From: Microbacterium sp. EST19A
GTDB taxonomy: Bacteria; Actinomycetota; Actinomycetes; Actinomycetales; Microbacteriaceae
Direction: 5' to 3'
Assembly (NCBI RefSeq): GCF_019969685.1
Contig: NZ_JAHXYZ010000005.1
Coordinates: 62,001-126,000, forward strand
Length of the DNA: 64,000 nt
Shown here: positions 27,240 to 35,212 of the stretch, in pieces
Position numbering within the stretch: the first letter of the stretch is position 1
How the letters are laid out: each line of letters begins with the position of its first letter
Notes under the pieces: generated by a model
What the model was told of the DNA's origin: nothing
What the model saw: only the letters and a program-made list of their open reading frames with translations
Database searches by the model: none
Position numbers and translations under genes: made by a program

Positions 27240-28664
27240 TCAGACGCCGAAGTACAGCTCGTACTCGAACGGGTGCGGGCGCTGGGCCATCGGCAGGATC
27301 TCGTTCTCGTACTTGTACGAGATCCAGGTCTCGATGAGCTCCTTGGTGAAGACGCCGCCCTCGAGGAGGAACTGGTGGTCCTCAGCCAGTGCGTCGAGCG
27401 AGTCCAGCAGGGAGTTCGGGACCTGCGGGATGCCCTTGGCCTCCTCGGGAGGAAGCTCGTAGAGGTCCTTGTCGACCGGCTCGTGCGGCTCGATGCGGTT
27501 CTTGATCCCGTCGAGGCCGGCCATGAGCTGGGCGGCGAAGGCGAGGTACGGGTTGCCGGAGGCGTCGGGCGCGCGGAACTCGATGCGCTTGGCCTTCGGG
27601 TTGGAGCCCGTGATCGGGATGCGGATCGCGGCGGAGCGGTTGCCGGCCGAGTAGACCAGGTTGACCGGAGCCTCGAAGCCCTTGACCAGACGGTGGTAGC
27701 TGTTCAGGGTCGGGTTCGTGAAGGCCAGCAGCGCCGGTGCGTGCGCCAGGATGCCGCCGATGTACCAGCGTGCGACGTCACTGAGCTGGCCGTAGCCCGC
27801 CTCGTCGTAGAACAGCGGCTTGCCGCCGTCCCACAGCGACTGGTGCGTGTGCATGCCGGAGCCGTTGTCGCCGTAGAGCGGCTTGGGCATGAAGGTCGCG
27901 ACCTTGCCCCACTCGTTGGCGGTGTTCTTGACGATGTACTTGAACTTCAGGATGTCATCCGCCGCGTGGACCATCGTGTCGAAGCGGTAGTTGATCTCCT
28001 GCTGGCCGGCGGTGCCCACCTCGTGGTGCGAGCGCTCCAGGATGAACCCGGCCTCGATCAGCTTGAGCGTGATGTCGTCGCGCAGGTCGGCCGTCTTGTC
28101 GACGGGGGAGACGGGGAAGTAGCCGCCCTTGTACGGGGTCTTGTTGGCGAGGTTTCCGCCCTCTTCCTCACGACCGGTGTTCCACGCCGCCTCTTCGGAG
28201 TCGACCTTGTAGAAGCTCTCGCCGGCGGTGACCGAGTAGCGCACGTCGTCGAAGATGTAGAACTCGGCCTCGGGGGCGAAGTAGGCGGTGTCGGCGATGC
28301 CGGTGGAGGCGAGGTACTTCTCGGCCTTCTTGGCGACCTGGCGCGGGTCCTTCGAGTAGATCTCGCCGGTGCGCGGGTTATAGATGTCGAAGATCATCAC
28401 GAGGGTGCTCGCCTCGCGGAAGGGGTCGACGTAGGCCGTCGTGACATCCGGGATGAGCTGCATGTCGGACTCGTGGATGCTCGCGAAGCCGCGGATCGAG
28501 GAGCCGTCGAAGAGCTGACCCTCGGTGAAGAACGCCTCATCGACCGTCGCTGCAGGAATGTTGAAGTGCTGCTGCACACCCGGGAGATCGGTGAAACGGA
28601 TGTCGAGGAACTTGACCTCGTTCTCCTTGATGTAGCTCAGAACCTCGGACGAATCTTTGAACAT
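27240..28664 (-). CDS. glnA: Type I glutamine synthetase GlnA1
   Basis: This is the main ammonium-assimilating glutamine synthetase, a dodecamer. The 474-residue protein has FDGSSIRGF, PEAEFYIFDDVRY, GQQEINYRFDTM, KPLYGDNGSGMHTHQS and RIEFRAPDASGNPYLAFAA. The adenylylation site Tyr402 lies in DLYELPPEE (Tyr397 in E. coli), so it is the expected target of GlnE at 19905. A four-element GlnR-type box lies upstream at 28726-28763, so it should rise on nitrogen limitation. Confidence 0.97.
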   Translation of the reverse strand: MFKDSSEVLSYIKENEVKFLDIRFTDLPGVQQHFNIPAATVDEAFFTEGQLFDGSSIRGFASIHESDMQLIPDVTTAYVDPFREASTLVMIFDIYNPRTGEIYSKDPRQVAKKAEKYLASTGIADTAYFAPEAEFYIFDDVRYSVTAGESFYKVDSEEAAWNTGREEEGGNLANKTPYKGGYFPVSPVDKTADLRDDITLKLIEAGFILERSHHEVGTAGQQEINYRFDTMVHAADDILKFKYIVKNTANEWGKVATFMPKPLYGDNGSGMHTHQSLWDGGKPLFYDEAGYGQLSDVARWYIGGILAHAPALLAFTNPTLNSYHRLVKGFEAPVNLVYSAGNRSAAIRIPITGSNPKAKRIEFRAPDASGNPYLAFAAQLMAGLDGIKNRIEPHEPVDKDLYELPPEEAKGIPQVPNSLLDSLDALAEDHQFLLEGGVFTKELIETWISYKYENEILPMAQRPHPFEYELYFGV

Positions 28665-28725
28665 GTACGACTCCTGGATTGCGGATCGATGGCTTCACGG
28701 CCATTGTGCACAGTACGGCTGGGGC

Positions 28726-28763
28726 GTTTCCCCGGGGTGTCCGTATTGTTTCGGGCATGTTAC
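28726..28763 (-). promoter_or_regulatory. GlnR-type box (two a-b site pairs) upstream of glnA1
   Basis: Read on the minus strand: GTAAC, six bases, GAAAC, six bases, GACAC, six bases, GAAAC. The order and spacing equal the full actinomycete GlnR consensus gTnAC-n6-GaAAC repeated twice. It lies 62 bases before glnA1 and 23 bases before the divergent RDD gene. Confidence 0.85.
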
Positions 28764-28773
28764 AGGGGTCGCC

Positions 28774-28779
28774 TAGGCT
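28774..28779 (+). promoter_or_regulatory. -10 hexamer TAGGCT, leaderless-type, for RDD gene
   Basis: TAGGCT ends six bases before the GTG at 28786, so RNA would begin at the start codon. Confidence 0.5.
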
Positions 28780-28785
28780 GGAGCA

Positions 28786-29214
28786 GTGACGGATGCTGTG
28801 AACACATACCCCGGTGAACGACTCGGACTGCCGTCTTCGGGGTCGGGGAGCGTCGCCCGGGTCGGCCGCCGTATCGGTGCCCTGGCGATCGATTACACGG
28901 CTGCGACGATCATCGCGACCGCCTTCTTCGGCTTCGACCAGTTCGCGCTGCCTGCCGAGGCCGGGCTCTCGCAGTTCGCCCCGATGCTCGTGTTCGCGGT
29001 GCTGCAGATCCTGTTCATCCCGACCGCGGGCGGCAGCCCCGGCCACCGCATCCTCGGCATGAGGGTCGTGCGCCTCGACGGCGCATGGGTGGGACTGTGG
29101 CGGCCGATCGTCCGGACGCTGCTGCTGATCATCGTCGTTCCCGCGGTGATCTGGGATGCCGATCAGCGCGGCCTGCACGACAAGGCCGTCGGCACGATCC
29201 TGATCCGCACCTGA
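28786..29214 (+). CDS. RDD-family membrane protein
   Basis: The 142-residue protein shows the RDD pattern: ARVGRRIGALAIDYTAATII, a second hydrophobic segment LVFAVLQILFIPTAGG, then GHRILGMRVVRLDG and a last segment with LLLIIVVPAVIWD followed by RGLHDKAVGTI. Function of the family is unsettled. GTG at 28786 is supported by the -10 hexamer. The GlnR-type box lies just upstream, so nitrogen control of this gene as well is possible. Confidence 0.87.
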   Translation: MTDAVNTYPGERLGLPSSGSGSVARVGRRIGALAIDYTAATIIATAFFGFDQFALPAEAGLSQFAPMLVFAVLQILFIPTAGGSPGHRILGMRVVRLDGAWVGLWRPIVRTLLLIIVVPAVIWDADQRGLHDKAVGTILIRT

Positions 29215-29221
29215 GCGGACG

Positions 29222-29710
29222 TCAGCTGCGCCCGCGATTGCGCCGGCGCGCCTCGCGGGGCGCCCTTCCGCCGAGGAAGGAGCGCGCCGGATCCACGATG
29301 TAGCCGTGACGCAGCGCTTCGCGTCCGATCAGCATCCGGAAGCCCATCTCGTCGCGATTGCTCAGGGTGACCTCGGCGAGCACCTCTCGATCCACCAGGC
29401 GGACGAGCAGCTTGACCACCAGGCGCTCCTGCGCGTGCCCGGACGAGCTGCGCACCGCACGCCGGTCGTGCACGGGCGTCTCGACGACGACGGCATCCTC
29501 CTGGCTGTCCTGCCAGGGCTTGACCCGGAATCGCACCCAGTCCTCGCCCTCGCGCTCGAACTCGTGCACGTCGAACGCGTGCAACGAGGAGGTACGGGCG
29601 CCGGTGTCGATCTTGGCCTTGAGCCAGTCGACACCGAGATCCGGAAGGCTCACCCACTCGCGCCACCCCGTAAGGGTGTTTGAATGGGAAGACTTGTTCA
29701 CTCGACCCAT
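29222..29710 (-). CDS. RimB-like retropepsin-type protease
   Basis: The 162-residue protein has the family-defining WREWVSLPDLG, the aspartic-protease-like DTGARTSSLHA, and the C-terminal MLIGREALRHGYIVDP. This is the Zn_protease/RimB family, linked in other bacteria to RimK. In Pseudomonas RimB and RimK act together on poly-glutamylated ribosomal protein S6. It is divergent from rimK with 17 bases between starts, so the two probably share a control region. Confidence 0.85.
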   Translation of the reverse strand: MGRVNKSSHSNTLTGWREWVSLPDLGVDWLKAKIDTGARTSSLHAFDVHEFEREGEDWVRFRVKPWQDSQEDAVVVETPVHDRRAVRSSSGHAQERLVVKLLVRLVDREVLAEVTLSNRDEMGFRMLIGREALRHGYIVDPARSFLGGRAPREARRRNRGRS

Positions 29711-29727
29711 CCTGGCAGGAATTCTTC

Positions 29728-30915
29728 GTGAAGATCGCAGTGCTCTCCCGTGCGCCGCAGGCGTACTCCACCCAGCGTCTGCGAGCGGCCGCGCTGCAGC
29801 GCGGTCACAACGTCAAGGTGCTCAACACCTTGCGGTTCGCGATCGACCTCACCGCCGATGAGCCCGACCTGCATTACCGGGGACGCCAGCTCAGCGACTA
29901 CGACGCGATCCTTCCCCGCATCGGGAATTCGATCACGTACTTCGGCACGGCCGTGGTCCGTCAGTTCGAGCAGATGGACGTGTACACGCCCAACACCGCG
30001 AACGGCATCTCGAGCGCACGCGACAAGCTGCGCGCCAACCAGATCCTCTCCCGACACAACATCGCGATGCCGCCGACCGCCTTCGTGCGCAACCGCGCCG
30101 ACGTGCGTCCGGCGATCGAACGGGTGGGCGGCGCGCCGGTCGTGATCAAGCTGCTCGAGGGCACCCAGGGGATCGGCGTGATCCTGGCGCCGCAGGTGAA
30201 GGTCGCTGAGGCGATCATCGAGACCCTGCACTCGACGAAGCAGAACGTCCTCATCCAGAAGTTCATCTCCGAGAGCCGAGGACGCGACATCCGCGCCCTC
30301 GTCGTCGGCGACCGGGTCGTGGCAGCCATGCGGCGATCCGCGGCGGGTGACGAGTTCCGCTCGAACGTGCACCGCGGAGGATCGGTCGCGGCGATCGAGC
30401 TGGACCCGGTGTACGAGCGCGCGGCCGTGCGATCGGCTCAGATCATGGGACTGCGCGTCGCGGGTGTCGACATGCTCGAGGGCGAAGACGGGCCGCTGGT
30501 GATGGAGGTCAACTCCTCGCCCGGGCTGCAGGGCATCGAGAGCGCCACCAAGCTCGACGTCGCAGGTGCGATCATCGACTACATCGCCGGGCAGGTCGCG
30601 TTCCCCGAGATCGACGTGCGTCAGCGCCTCACCGTCTCCACCGGCTACGGCGTCGCCGAGCTCATGGTGCACGGCGCGGTCGACCTCGTCGGCAAGACGC
30701 TGGGTGAAGCGGGCCTCTGGGAGCGGGACATCACCGTGCTGACGCTGCACCGCGGTGTGAGCGTCATCCCGAACCCGCGCAAGCACGTGGTGCTGGAGGC
30801 AGACGATCGTCTCTTCTGCTTCGGCAAGCTCGACGAGATGCGGTCCATGGTCCCGGAGCGGCGCCGGCGCCGTGCGAAGGTGCGTCGTCTGCCTCGGCAG
30901 CCGCTCTCCGAGTGA
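29728..30915 (+). CDS. rimK: RimK-type S6-glutamate ligase with C-terminal TrkA-C-like domain
   Basis: The 395-residue protein has the RimK N-terminal and ATP-grasp domains (YDAILPRIGNSITYFGTAVV, PVVIKLLEGTQGIGVI, MLEGEDGPLVMEVNSSPG). Classical RimK is about 300 residues. Here an extra domain follows, about residues 316-380: VDLVGKTLGEAGLWERDITV, then IPNPRKHVVLEADDRLFCFG. That matches the RCK_C/TrkA-C fold, a ligand-binding domain of potassium-channel regulators. The expected reaction is addition of glutamate to S6; control by a nucleotide ligand is inference. GTG at 29728 gives the normal MKIAVLSR-like start. Confidence 0.86.
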   Translation: MKIAVLSRAPQAYSTQRLRAAALQRGHNVKVLNTLRFAIDLTADEPDLHYRGRQLSDYDAILPRIGNSITYFGTAVVRQFEQMDVYTPNTANGISSARDKLRANQILSRHNIAMPPTAFVRNRADVRPAIERVGGAPVVIKLLEGTQGIGVILAPQVKVAEAIIETLHSTKQNVLIQKFISESRGRDIRALVVGDRVVAAMRRSAAGDEFRSNVHRGGSVAAIELDPVYERAAVRSAQIMGLRVAGVDMLEGEDGPLVMEVNSSPGLQGIESATKLDVAGAIIDYIAGQVAFPEIDVRQRLTVSTGYGVAELMVHGAVDLVGKTLGEAGLWERDITVLTLHRGVSVIPNPRKHVVLEADDRLFCFGKLDEMRSMVPERRRRRAKVRRLPRQPLSE

Positions 30916-30960
30916 ACGAGAACGCGGCCGCGCCTCGATGAGAGGGCGGCCGCGTCTCGT
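30916..30960 (+). terminator. Terminator of rimK
   Basis: ACGAGA and CGCGGCCGC pair with GCGGCCGCG and TCTCGT, with one bulged A, starting right after the stop. It also lies before the convergent DUF4191 end. Confidence 0.75.
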
Positions 30961-30974
30961 GGCGGATGCGGGGC

Positions 30975-31685
30975 TCAGCGCGGACGCTGAGCGCGGACCT
31001 TGGTCGGGTCGATGCCCTTCGGGATCGGCAGCGACGACAGCGACTGCGAAACGGAGTCGATGCGCCGGATGACTGCGGCCATGGTGGTCTTGTCGATCGC
31101 CTTGGGCAGCTTCTTGATCGTCTTCGAGAGGTCGGCGATCGCGACCTCGTCGTCTCCGTGGCCGACGTAGAGCACCGTCACGGGCACGCCGTGCGCGACG
31201 CGCTGGGCCTTGCTGCGCTCCTCGTTGACGAGACGCGTCAGCCGTCCGCGAGTGCCTTCTCCGACGACGACGATGCCACCGCGGCCGATGGTGCGGTAGA
31301 CGGCTTCCTGCGTCTTCGGGTTGATGCCGACGGGGGTCTCCGAGGCCTGCCAGCTGCGGCCGAGGCTGGTGCTGAGCACGTGGCCGGTCGCTCCCGGCAT
31401 GCCGTCGATCTTCGTGTACATCGCCGACGTGGAGAGGCGGGTCATCAGGAACAGAGCGCCCAGCACGCCGAGCATCAGTCCGGTGATGCCCCAGAGGATG
31501 AGGGTCCAGACCTGGAACGGCGGGATCAGGTAGCCGGCGACGAGGCCGAGCAGGATGCCGGCGACGAGGATCGCGGCCTGCACCCACGGAAGCCAGGTGT
31601 AGGCCTCGCGGGTGAACCGGAAGAGGGACTTGATCTGGGAGAAGAACCCAGGACGCTTTTCGGGTTCAGGAGCACGCTTTGCCAT
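30975..31685 (-). CDS. DUF4191 membrane protein
   Basis: The 236-residue actinobacterial protein has two adjacent membrane helices at about residues 30-75 (LPWVQAAILVAGILLGLV, LILWGITGLMLGVLGAL) and a cytoplasmic domain with VYRTIGRGGIVVVGEG and VLYVGHGDDE. This is the DUF4191 layout; no function is known. The ATG at 31685 is supported by TAGGCT seven bases upstream, so the longer open frame is rejected. Confidence 0.87.
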   Translation of the reverse strand: MAKRAPEPEKRPGFFSQIKSLFRFTREAYTWLPWVQAAILVAGILLGLVAGYLIPPFQVWTLILWGITGLMLGVLGALFLMTRLSTSAMYTKIDGMPGATGHVLSTSLGRSWQASETPVGINPKTQEAVYRTIGRGGIVVVGEGTRGRLTRLVNEERSKAQRVAHGVPVTVLYVGHGDDEVAIADLSKTIKKLPKAIDKTTMAAVIRRIDSVSQSLSSLPIPKGIDPTKVRAQRPR

Positions 31686-31692
31686 GGGCACC

Positions 31693-31698
31693 AGCCTA
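31693..31698 (-). promoter_or_regulatory. -10 hexamer TAGGCT, leaderless-type, for DUF4191 gene
   Basis: On the minus strand TAGGCT ends seven bases before the ATG at 31685. Confidence 0.5.
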
Positions 31699-31840
31699 CC
31701 CAGTTCGCGGATGCCGTGATGTCGAGTTCGCGCCCAGCGGAGCACTCGACTCTTCCTCCACATTGGTCGGTATGTCGCGAATCCATCCACATCGACCCCG
31801 ATCGGTCTCGCGCCGGGCTCCCGTGGGCTGTGATGGGGGA

Positions 31841-33301
31841 ATGGCAGACGTCGAGATCGAAGACCGGGGCACCGCGCTCCTCCCGGGAGCGCACCGCGTG
31901 GTCCGCGCACTAGATCCGACCGAGGGCCCGTTCGCCGGCACGCTCGTCACCCGAGGGGACGGGGTGGCTGTGCGGGTGGACGCCGCTTCACTCGCCGGAT
32001 GGGTGGGGTGGCGATTCGCGGGCGCGGAGCACGTCGCGGGGCCGGTCGACGTCATCCGGCGTGCCGACGGCCACGACGCGCTGCTGCCATGGTGCACCGA
32101 CCGGGTTCTGGGGTTCCTGGTCCGTCGCACGGCCGCCGACTCCGCGTTGTCGTCGGGCGAATGCAGCACGCTCGTGGTGAGCCTGCTGCGGGGGCTCGAT
32201 GAGCTCGGAGAGAGCGCCGACGCGGTGCAGACGGGGGTGTGGTGGCTGACCGACGGCGGCCGCCCCACCTTCGTCATCGGGCAGGGCGACGACCCGCGGG
32301 CCGGCGCTGCTGAGGTCATCTCCCGGTTGCGGGACGAGTGCGGAGACAAGGCGTTGGGGCGGGTTCTCGCCACGATCGAGGAAGGGCTCGTGAAGGCTCT
32401 CCTGCAGCCCAGGGTGCCGCGGCGATCGCTGGAGGACTGGGAGAAGGAGCTTCTGGCGATCGCCGCTCCGCGTCCGCTCGGCCGAGAGGTGCACCCGCCG
32501 GAGCGCGCACGCGAGGTCGCGCGGGTGCTCGTTCCCATCGACCGGCGCTCACCGTCGACCCGGGCCTCACGACGTGATGGGCGCAGGCCGTCGGCGCCGA
32601 GGCCGCGTTCCTCGGACGTCGTCGCGGGTGCACGACGGCTGCGATCCGTTCTCGAGGGTCTTCGAACGCGCGTCTCGACGAGATCGGGGGCGAGCGTTGC
32701 TCGTCGTGGCGCTTCGGTCAGGCCGGCGCCGCGTGCCGGGAGCCGCGCGCGAAGGCGGCCCCTCGTGATCTTCGCCGGGGCCGCGGCGGCCGTCGTGCTC
32801 ATCGGCGGACTCCTCTGGCCCGCAGGCGGATCCGCGGAGTCAGCGGATGCCGCGCGAGGCGGGTCTGCGTCCACGGAGCCATCCGGCGCGGCCTCCGCGC
32901 GACCTCGAGAAGCGGATCCGGAGACCGGCGACCACGATGAACCCGCGGCCACGCCTGCTGCCTCGACTGCGCCCGACGACCCGACCGCCTCGGCGGCCAG
33001 TCTGCTGGCGGCGATCGCCGAGTGCCACGCCGCGGACGATCAGGTCTGCGCCGATGCCGTGGCGGCCGGGTCCGCCGGTGTGGTGGAGACGCTCGCATCG
33101 GCGGCGGTCGGCACTCCGACGATCGAGCTGGTCGACGAGTACGGCGACGTCGCGGTGGTCAGGCTCGGTGCGCCCGTGGCTGCGCCCGGTGAGGAGGGCG
33201 AAGGAGAGCCGGCCGCACCCGAGCAGATGCTCGTCCTCGTGAGGCAAGACGAAAAATGGCTGGTCCGCGACGTCTACGGCGTCGCGGACCAGCCAGGATG
33301 A
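31841..33301 (+). CDS. Unknown single-pass membrane protein, 486 residues
   Basis: No family is recognised. Residues 1-230 are a soluble domain (GVWWLTDGGRPTFVIG, SRLRDECGDKALGRVL). Residues 230-300 are arginine-rich linker. One membrane helix lies at about 305-325 (LVIFAGAAAAVVLIGGLLW), then an alanine/proline/glutamate-rich stretch and a small outer domain containing ECHAADDQVC and LVLVRQDEKWLVRDVYG. The topology is cytoplasmic N-terminus, surface C-terminus, probably with a disulfide in the last domain. ATG at 31841 has a GGGG run just upstream. The end contains a terminator-like hairpin. Confidence 0.75.
   Translation: MADVEIEDRGTALLPGAHRVVRALDPTEGPFAGTLVTRGDGVAVRVDAASLAGWVGWRFAGAEHVAGPVDVIRRADGHDALLPWCTDRVLGFLVRRTAADSALSSGECSTLVVSLLRGLDELGESADAVQTGVWWLTDGGRPTFVIGQGDDPRAGAAEVISRLRDECGDKALGRVLATIEEGLVKALLQPRVPRRSLEDWEKELLAIAAPRPLGREVHPPERAREVARVLVPIDRRSPSTRASRRDGRRPSAPRPRSSDVVAGARRLRSVLEGLRTRVSTRSGASVARRGASVRPAPRAGSRARRRPLVIFAGAAAAVVLIGGLLWPAGGSAESADAARGGSASTEPSGAASARPREADPETGDHDEPAATPAASTAPDDPTASAASLLAAIAECHAADDQVCADAVAAGSAGVVETLASAAVGTPTIELVDEYGDVAVVRLGAPVAAPGEEGEGEPAAPEQMLVLVRQDEKWLVRDVYGVADQPG
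33259..33293. terminator. Bidirectional terminator inside the 3' end of the gene
   Basis: Fourteen-base perfect stem, GCTGGTCCGCGACG with a 7-base loop. It lies in the last codons of the membrane-protein gene and just beyond the sucB stop on the minus strand, so it can serve both. Confidence 0.75.
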
Positions 33302-33309
33302 TGCGAGTG

Positions 33310-35145
33310 TCAGGCTCCGAGCTGTGCGGCGAACTGCGCCGCCTCGAGGCGGGCCTTCACTGCGCCCAGGAAGCGAGCAGCGTCGGCGCCGTCGATGATC
33401 CGGTGATCGTACGAGAGTGCGAGGTACACGTACGAACGGACCGCGATCGCGTCAGCGCCGCCGACCTTCACCAGGCCCGGACGCTTGACGACCGTACCGG
33501 TGCCGAGGATCGCGGACTGGGGGAGGAACACGACAGGCGTGTCGAACAGCGCGCCGCGCGAACCCGTGTTGGTCAGCGTGAACGTGCCGCCCGCGAGCTC
33601 GTCGGGCTTCAGCTTGTTATCGCGCGTGCGCGCCGCGAGGTCTGCGATCTCGTGAGCGATCTGCGCGATGTTCTTCGACGCCGCGTCGCGCAGGACCGGA
33701 GTGAGCAGGCCGCGCTCCGTGTCGACCGCGATCGACACGTTCTCGCTCGCCGGGTAGACGATCTGCTCGCCGTCGACCGTGGCGTTCACGATCGGGAAGG
33801 CCTGCAGGGCCTCAGCGGTCGCGAGAGCGAAGAACGGCAGGAACGACAGCTTGTCGCCGGTCTTCTCCAGGAACGACGCCTTCACGCTGTCGCGGTAGTC
33901 CGCGAGAGCCGTGACGTCGACCTCGACGACCGTGGTCAGCTGAGCGGTCTGCTGCATCGACTCGACGGCGCGCTTCGCGAGAACCTTGCGCAGACGCGAC
34001 ATCGGCTGCGTGGTGCCACGCAGCGGCGAGACCTCGAGCGGTGCCGGTGCGGCGGCAGCCGCCGGAGCAGAGGCAGCGGGAGCGCTGGCGGCGGTCTCGG
34101 CCGCCTTCAGCACATCTTCCTTGCGGATGCGACCGCCGACACCGGTTCCGGTGACGGACGCCAGATCCACACCCTGCTGCGAAGCCAGGCGGCGCACCAG
34201 CGGAGTGACGTAGAGGTTGTCGCTCTCGGTCGGGAGGTTGAGCTTCGGAGCAGCCTCGGCCGCGGGAGCAGCAGGAGCGGATGCCGCAGCGGGTGCCGGC
34301 TCGGCGGGTGCCGCCGCGGGTGCGGGAGCGACCGGAGCCGGTGCCGCCTCGGCGGCGGGAGCCTGGGCCACCGGCGCCTCGGCGGCGGGAGCAGCCGGAG
34401 CCTCGGCCGGCGAAGCGGGAGTCTCGGTCGGAGCAGCGGGGGCCTCTGCAGCAGGAGCTTCAGCGGAGGGAGCCGCAGCAGGCGCAGCGCCAGAACCGAC
34501 GCGAGCCAGCACGGCGCCGACGGCGACGGTCTCGTCCTCGGCGGCCACGATCTCCTGCAGGACGCCGGCGACCGGCGACGGGATCTCGGTGTCGACCTTG
34601 TCGGTCGAGATCTCGAGAAGAGCCTCGTCGACCTCGACGCTGTCGCCGACCTGCTTCAGCCAGCGCGTCACGGTGCCTTCGGTCACGCTCTCGCCCAGTT
34701 CGGGGAGCAGGATGTCCTTGGCGTCTCCGGCGGGCGCGGCCTCAGCGGCCGGTGCAGCTTCAGCTGCGGGTGCCGGTTCTGCGGCGGGCGCGGCCTCGGC
34801 TGCCGGCTCTGCGGGAGCCTGTTCAGCCGGAGCCTCTTCAGCCGGAGCGGCCTCGGCAGGTGCTGCCTCAGCCGCGGCCGGAGCGTCCGACGCGGGGGCT
34901 GCGGCACTGCCGTCGCCGATGCGGGCGAGAAGTGCGCCGACCTCGACGGTCTCGTCCTCGGACACGAGGATCTCCTCGATCACTCCGCTGACCGGCGAGG
35001 GGATCTCGGTGTCGACCTTGTCGGTCGAGATCTCGAGCAGGCCCTCATCCGCCTGGACGGTGTCGCCCACCTGCTTGAGCCAGCGGGTGACCGTACCCTC
35101 TGTGACGCTCTCACCGAGAGCGGGGAGGACCACGGATGTGCTCAT
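33310..35145 (-). CDS. sucB: Dihydrolipoamide acyltransferase (E2), two lipoyl domains
   Basis: This is the E2 core of a 2-oxoacid dehydrogenase. The 611-residue protein has two N-terminal lipoyl domains, each with the lipoylation lysine in STDKVDTEIPSP, joined by Ala/Pro/Glu-rich linkers. It then has an E3-binding domain (TPLVRRLASQQGVDLASVTG) and a catalytic domain ending with SYDHRIIDGADAARF, whose HRxxDG is the active site. It is of the actinobacterial SucB type (in these bacteria often serving pyruvate and 2-oxoglutarate complexes). lpd lies just upstream in the same direction. Confidence 0.92.
   Translation of the reverse strand: MSTSVVLPALGESVTEGTVTRWLKQVGDTVQADEGLLEISTDKVDTEIPSPVSGVIEEILVSEDETVEVGALLARIGDGSAAAPASDAPAAAEAAPAEAAPAEEAPAEQAPAEPAAEAAPAAEPAPAAEAAPAAEAAPAGDAKDILLPELGESVTEGTVTRWLKQVGDSVEVDEALLEISTDKVDTEIPSPVAGVLQEIVAAEDETVAVGAVLARVGSGAAPAAAPSAEAPAAEAPAAPTETPASPAEAPAAPAAEAPVAQAPAAEAAPAPVAPAPAAAPAEPAPAAASAPAAPAAEAAPKLNLPTESDNLYVTPLVRRLASQQGVDLASVTGTGVGGRIRKEDVLKAAETAASAPAASAPAAAAAPAPLEVSPLRGTTQPMSRLRKVLAKRAVESMQQTAQLTTVVEVDVTALADYRDSVKASFLEKTGDKLSFLPFFALATAEALQAFPIVNATVDGEQIVYPASENVSIAVDTERGLLTPVLRDAASKNIAQIAHEIADLAARTRDNKLKPDELAGGTFTLTNTGSRGALFDTPVVFLPQSAILGTGTVVKRPGLVKVGGADAIAVRSYVYLALSYDHRIIDGADAARFLGAVKARLEAAQFAAQLGA
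34580..34617 (-). repeat. Lipoyl-domain direct repeat, copy 2
   Basis: A 38-base stretch identical to 35000-35037, both encoding the lipoyl-lysine loop of the two lipoyl domains. Confidence 0.85.
35000..35037 (-). repeat. Lipoyl-domain direct repeat, copy 1
   Basis: Identical to 34580-34617, 420 bases away; flanks are diverged. Confidence 0.85.
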
Positions 35146-35212
35146 GACTGAGTCTCCTTCAAGAAGTTGTATGACGCGTATCTAGCTTAGTGACTCGGGC
35201 ACCGGTTGGTGC

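Noticed and set aside
33256..35151. A plus-strand open frame opposite sucB with long Gly/Ser/Arg runs
   Set aside because: Its repeats are the reverse complement of the Ala/Pro linkers of the E2 protein.
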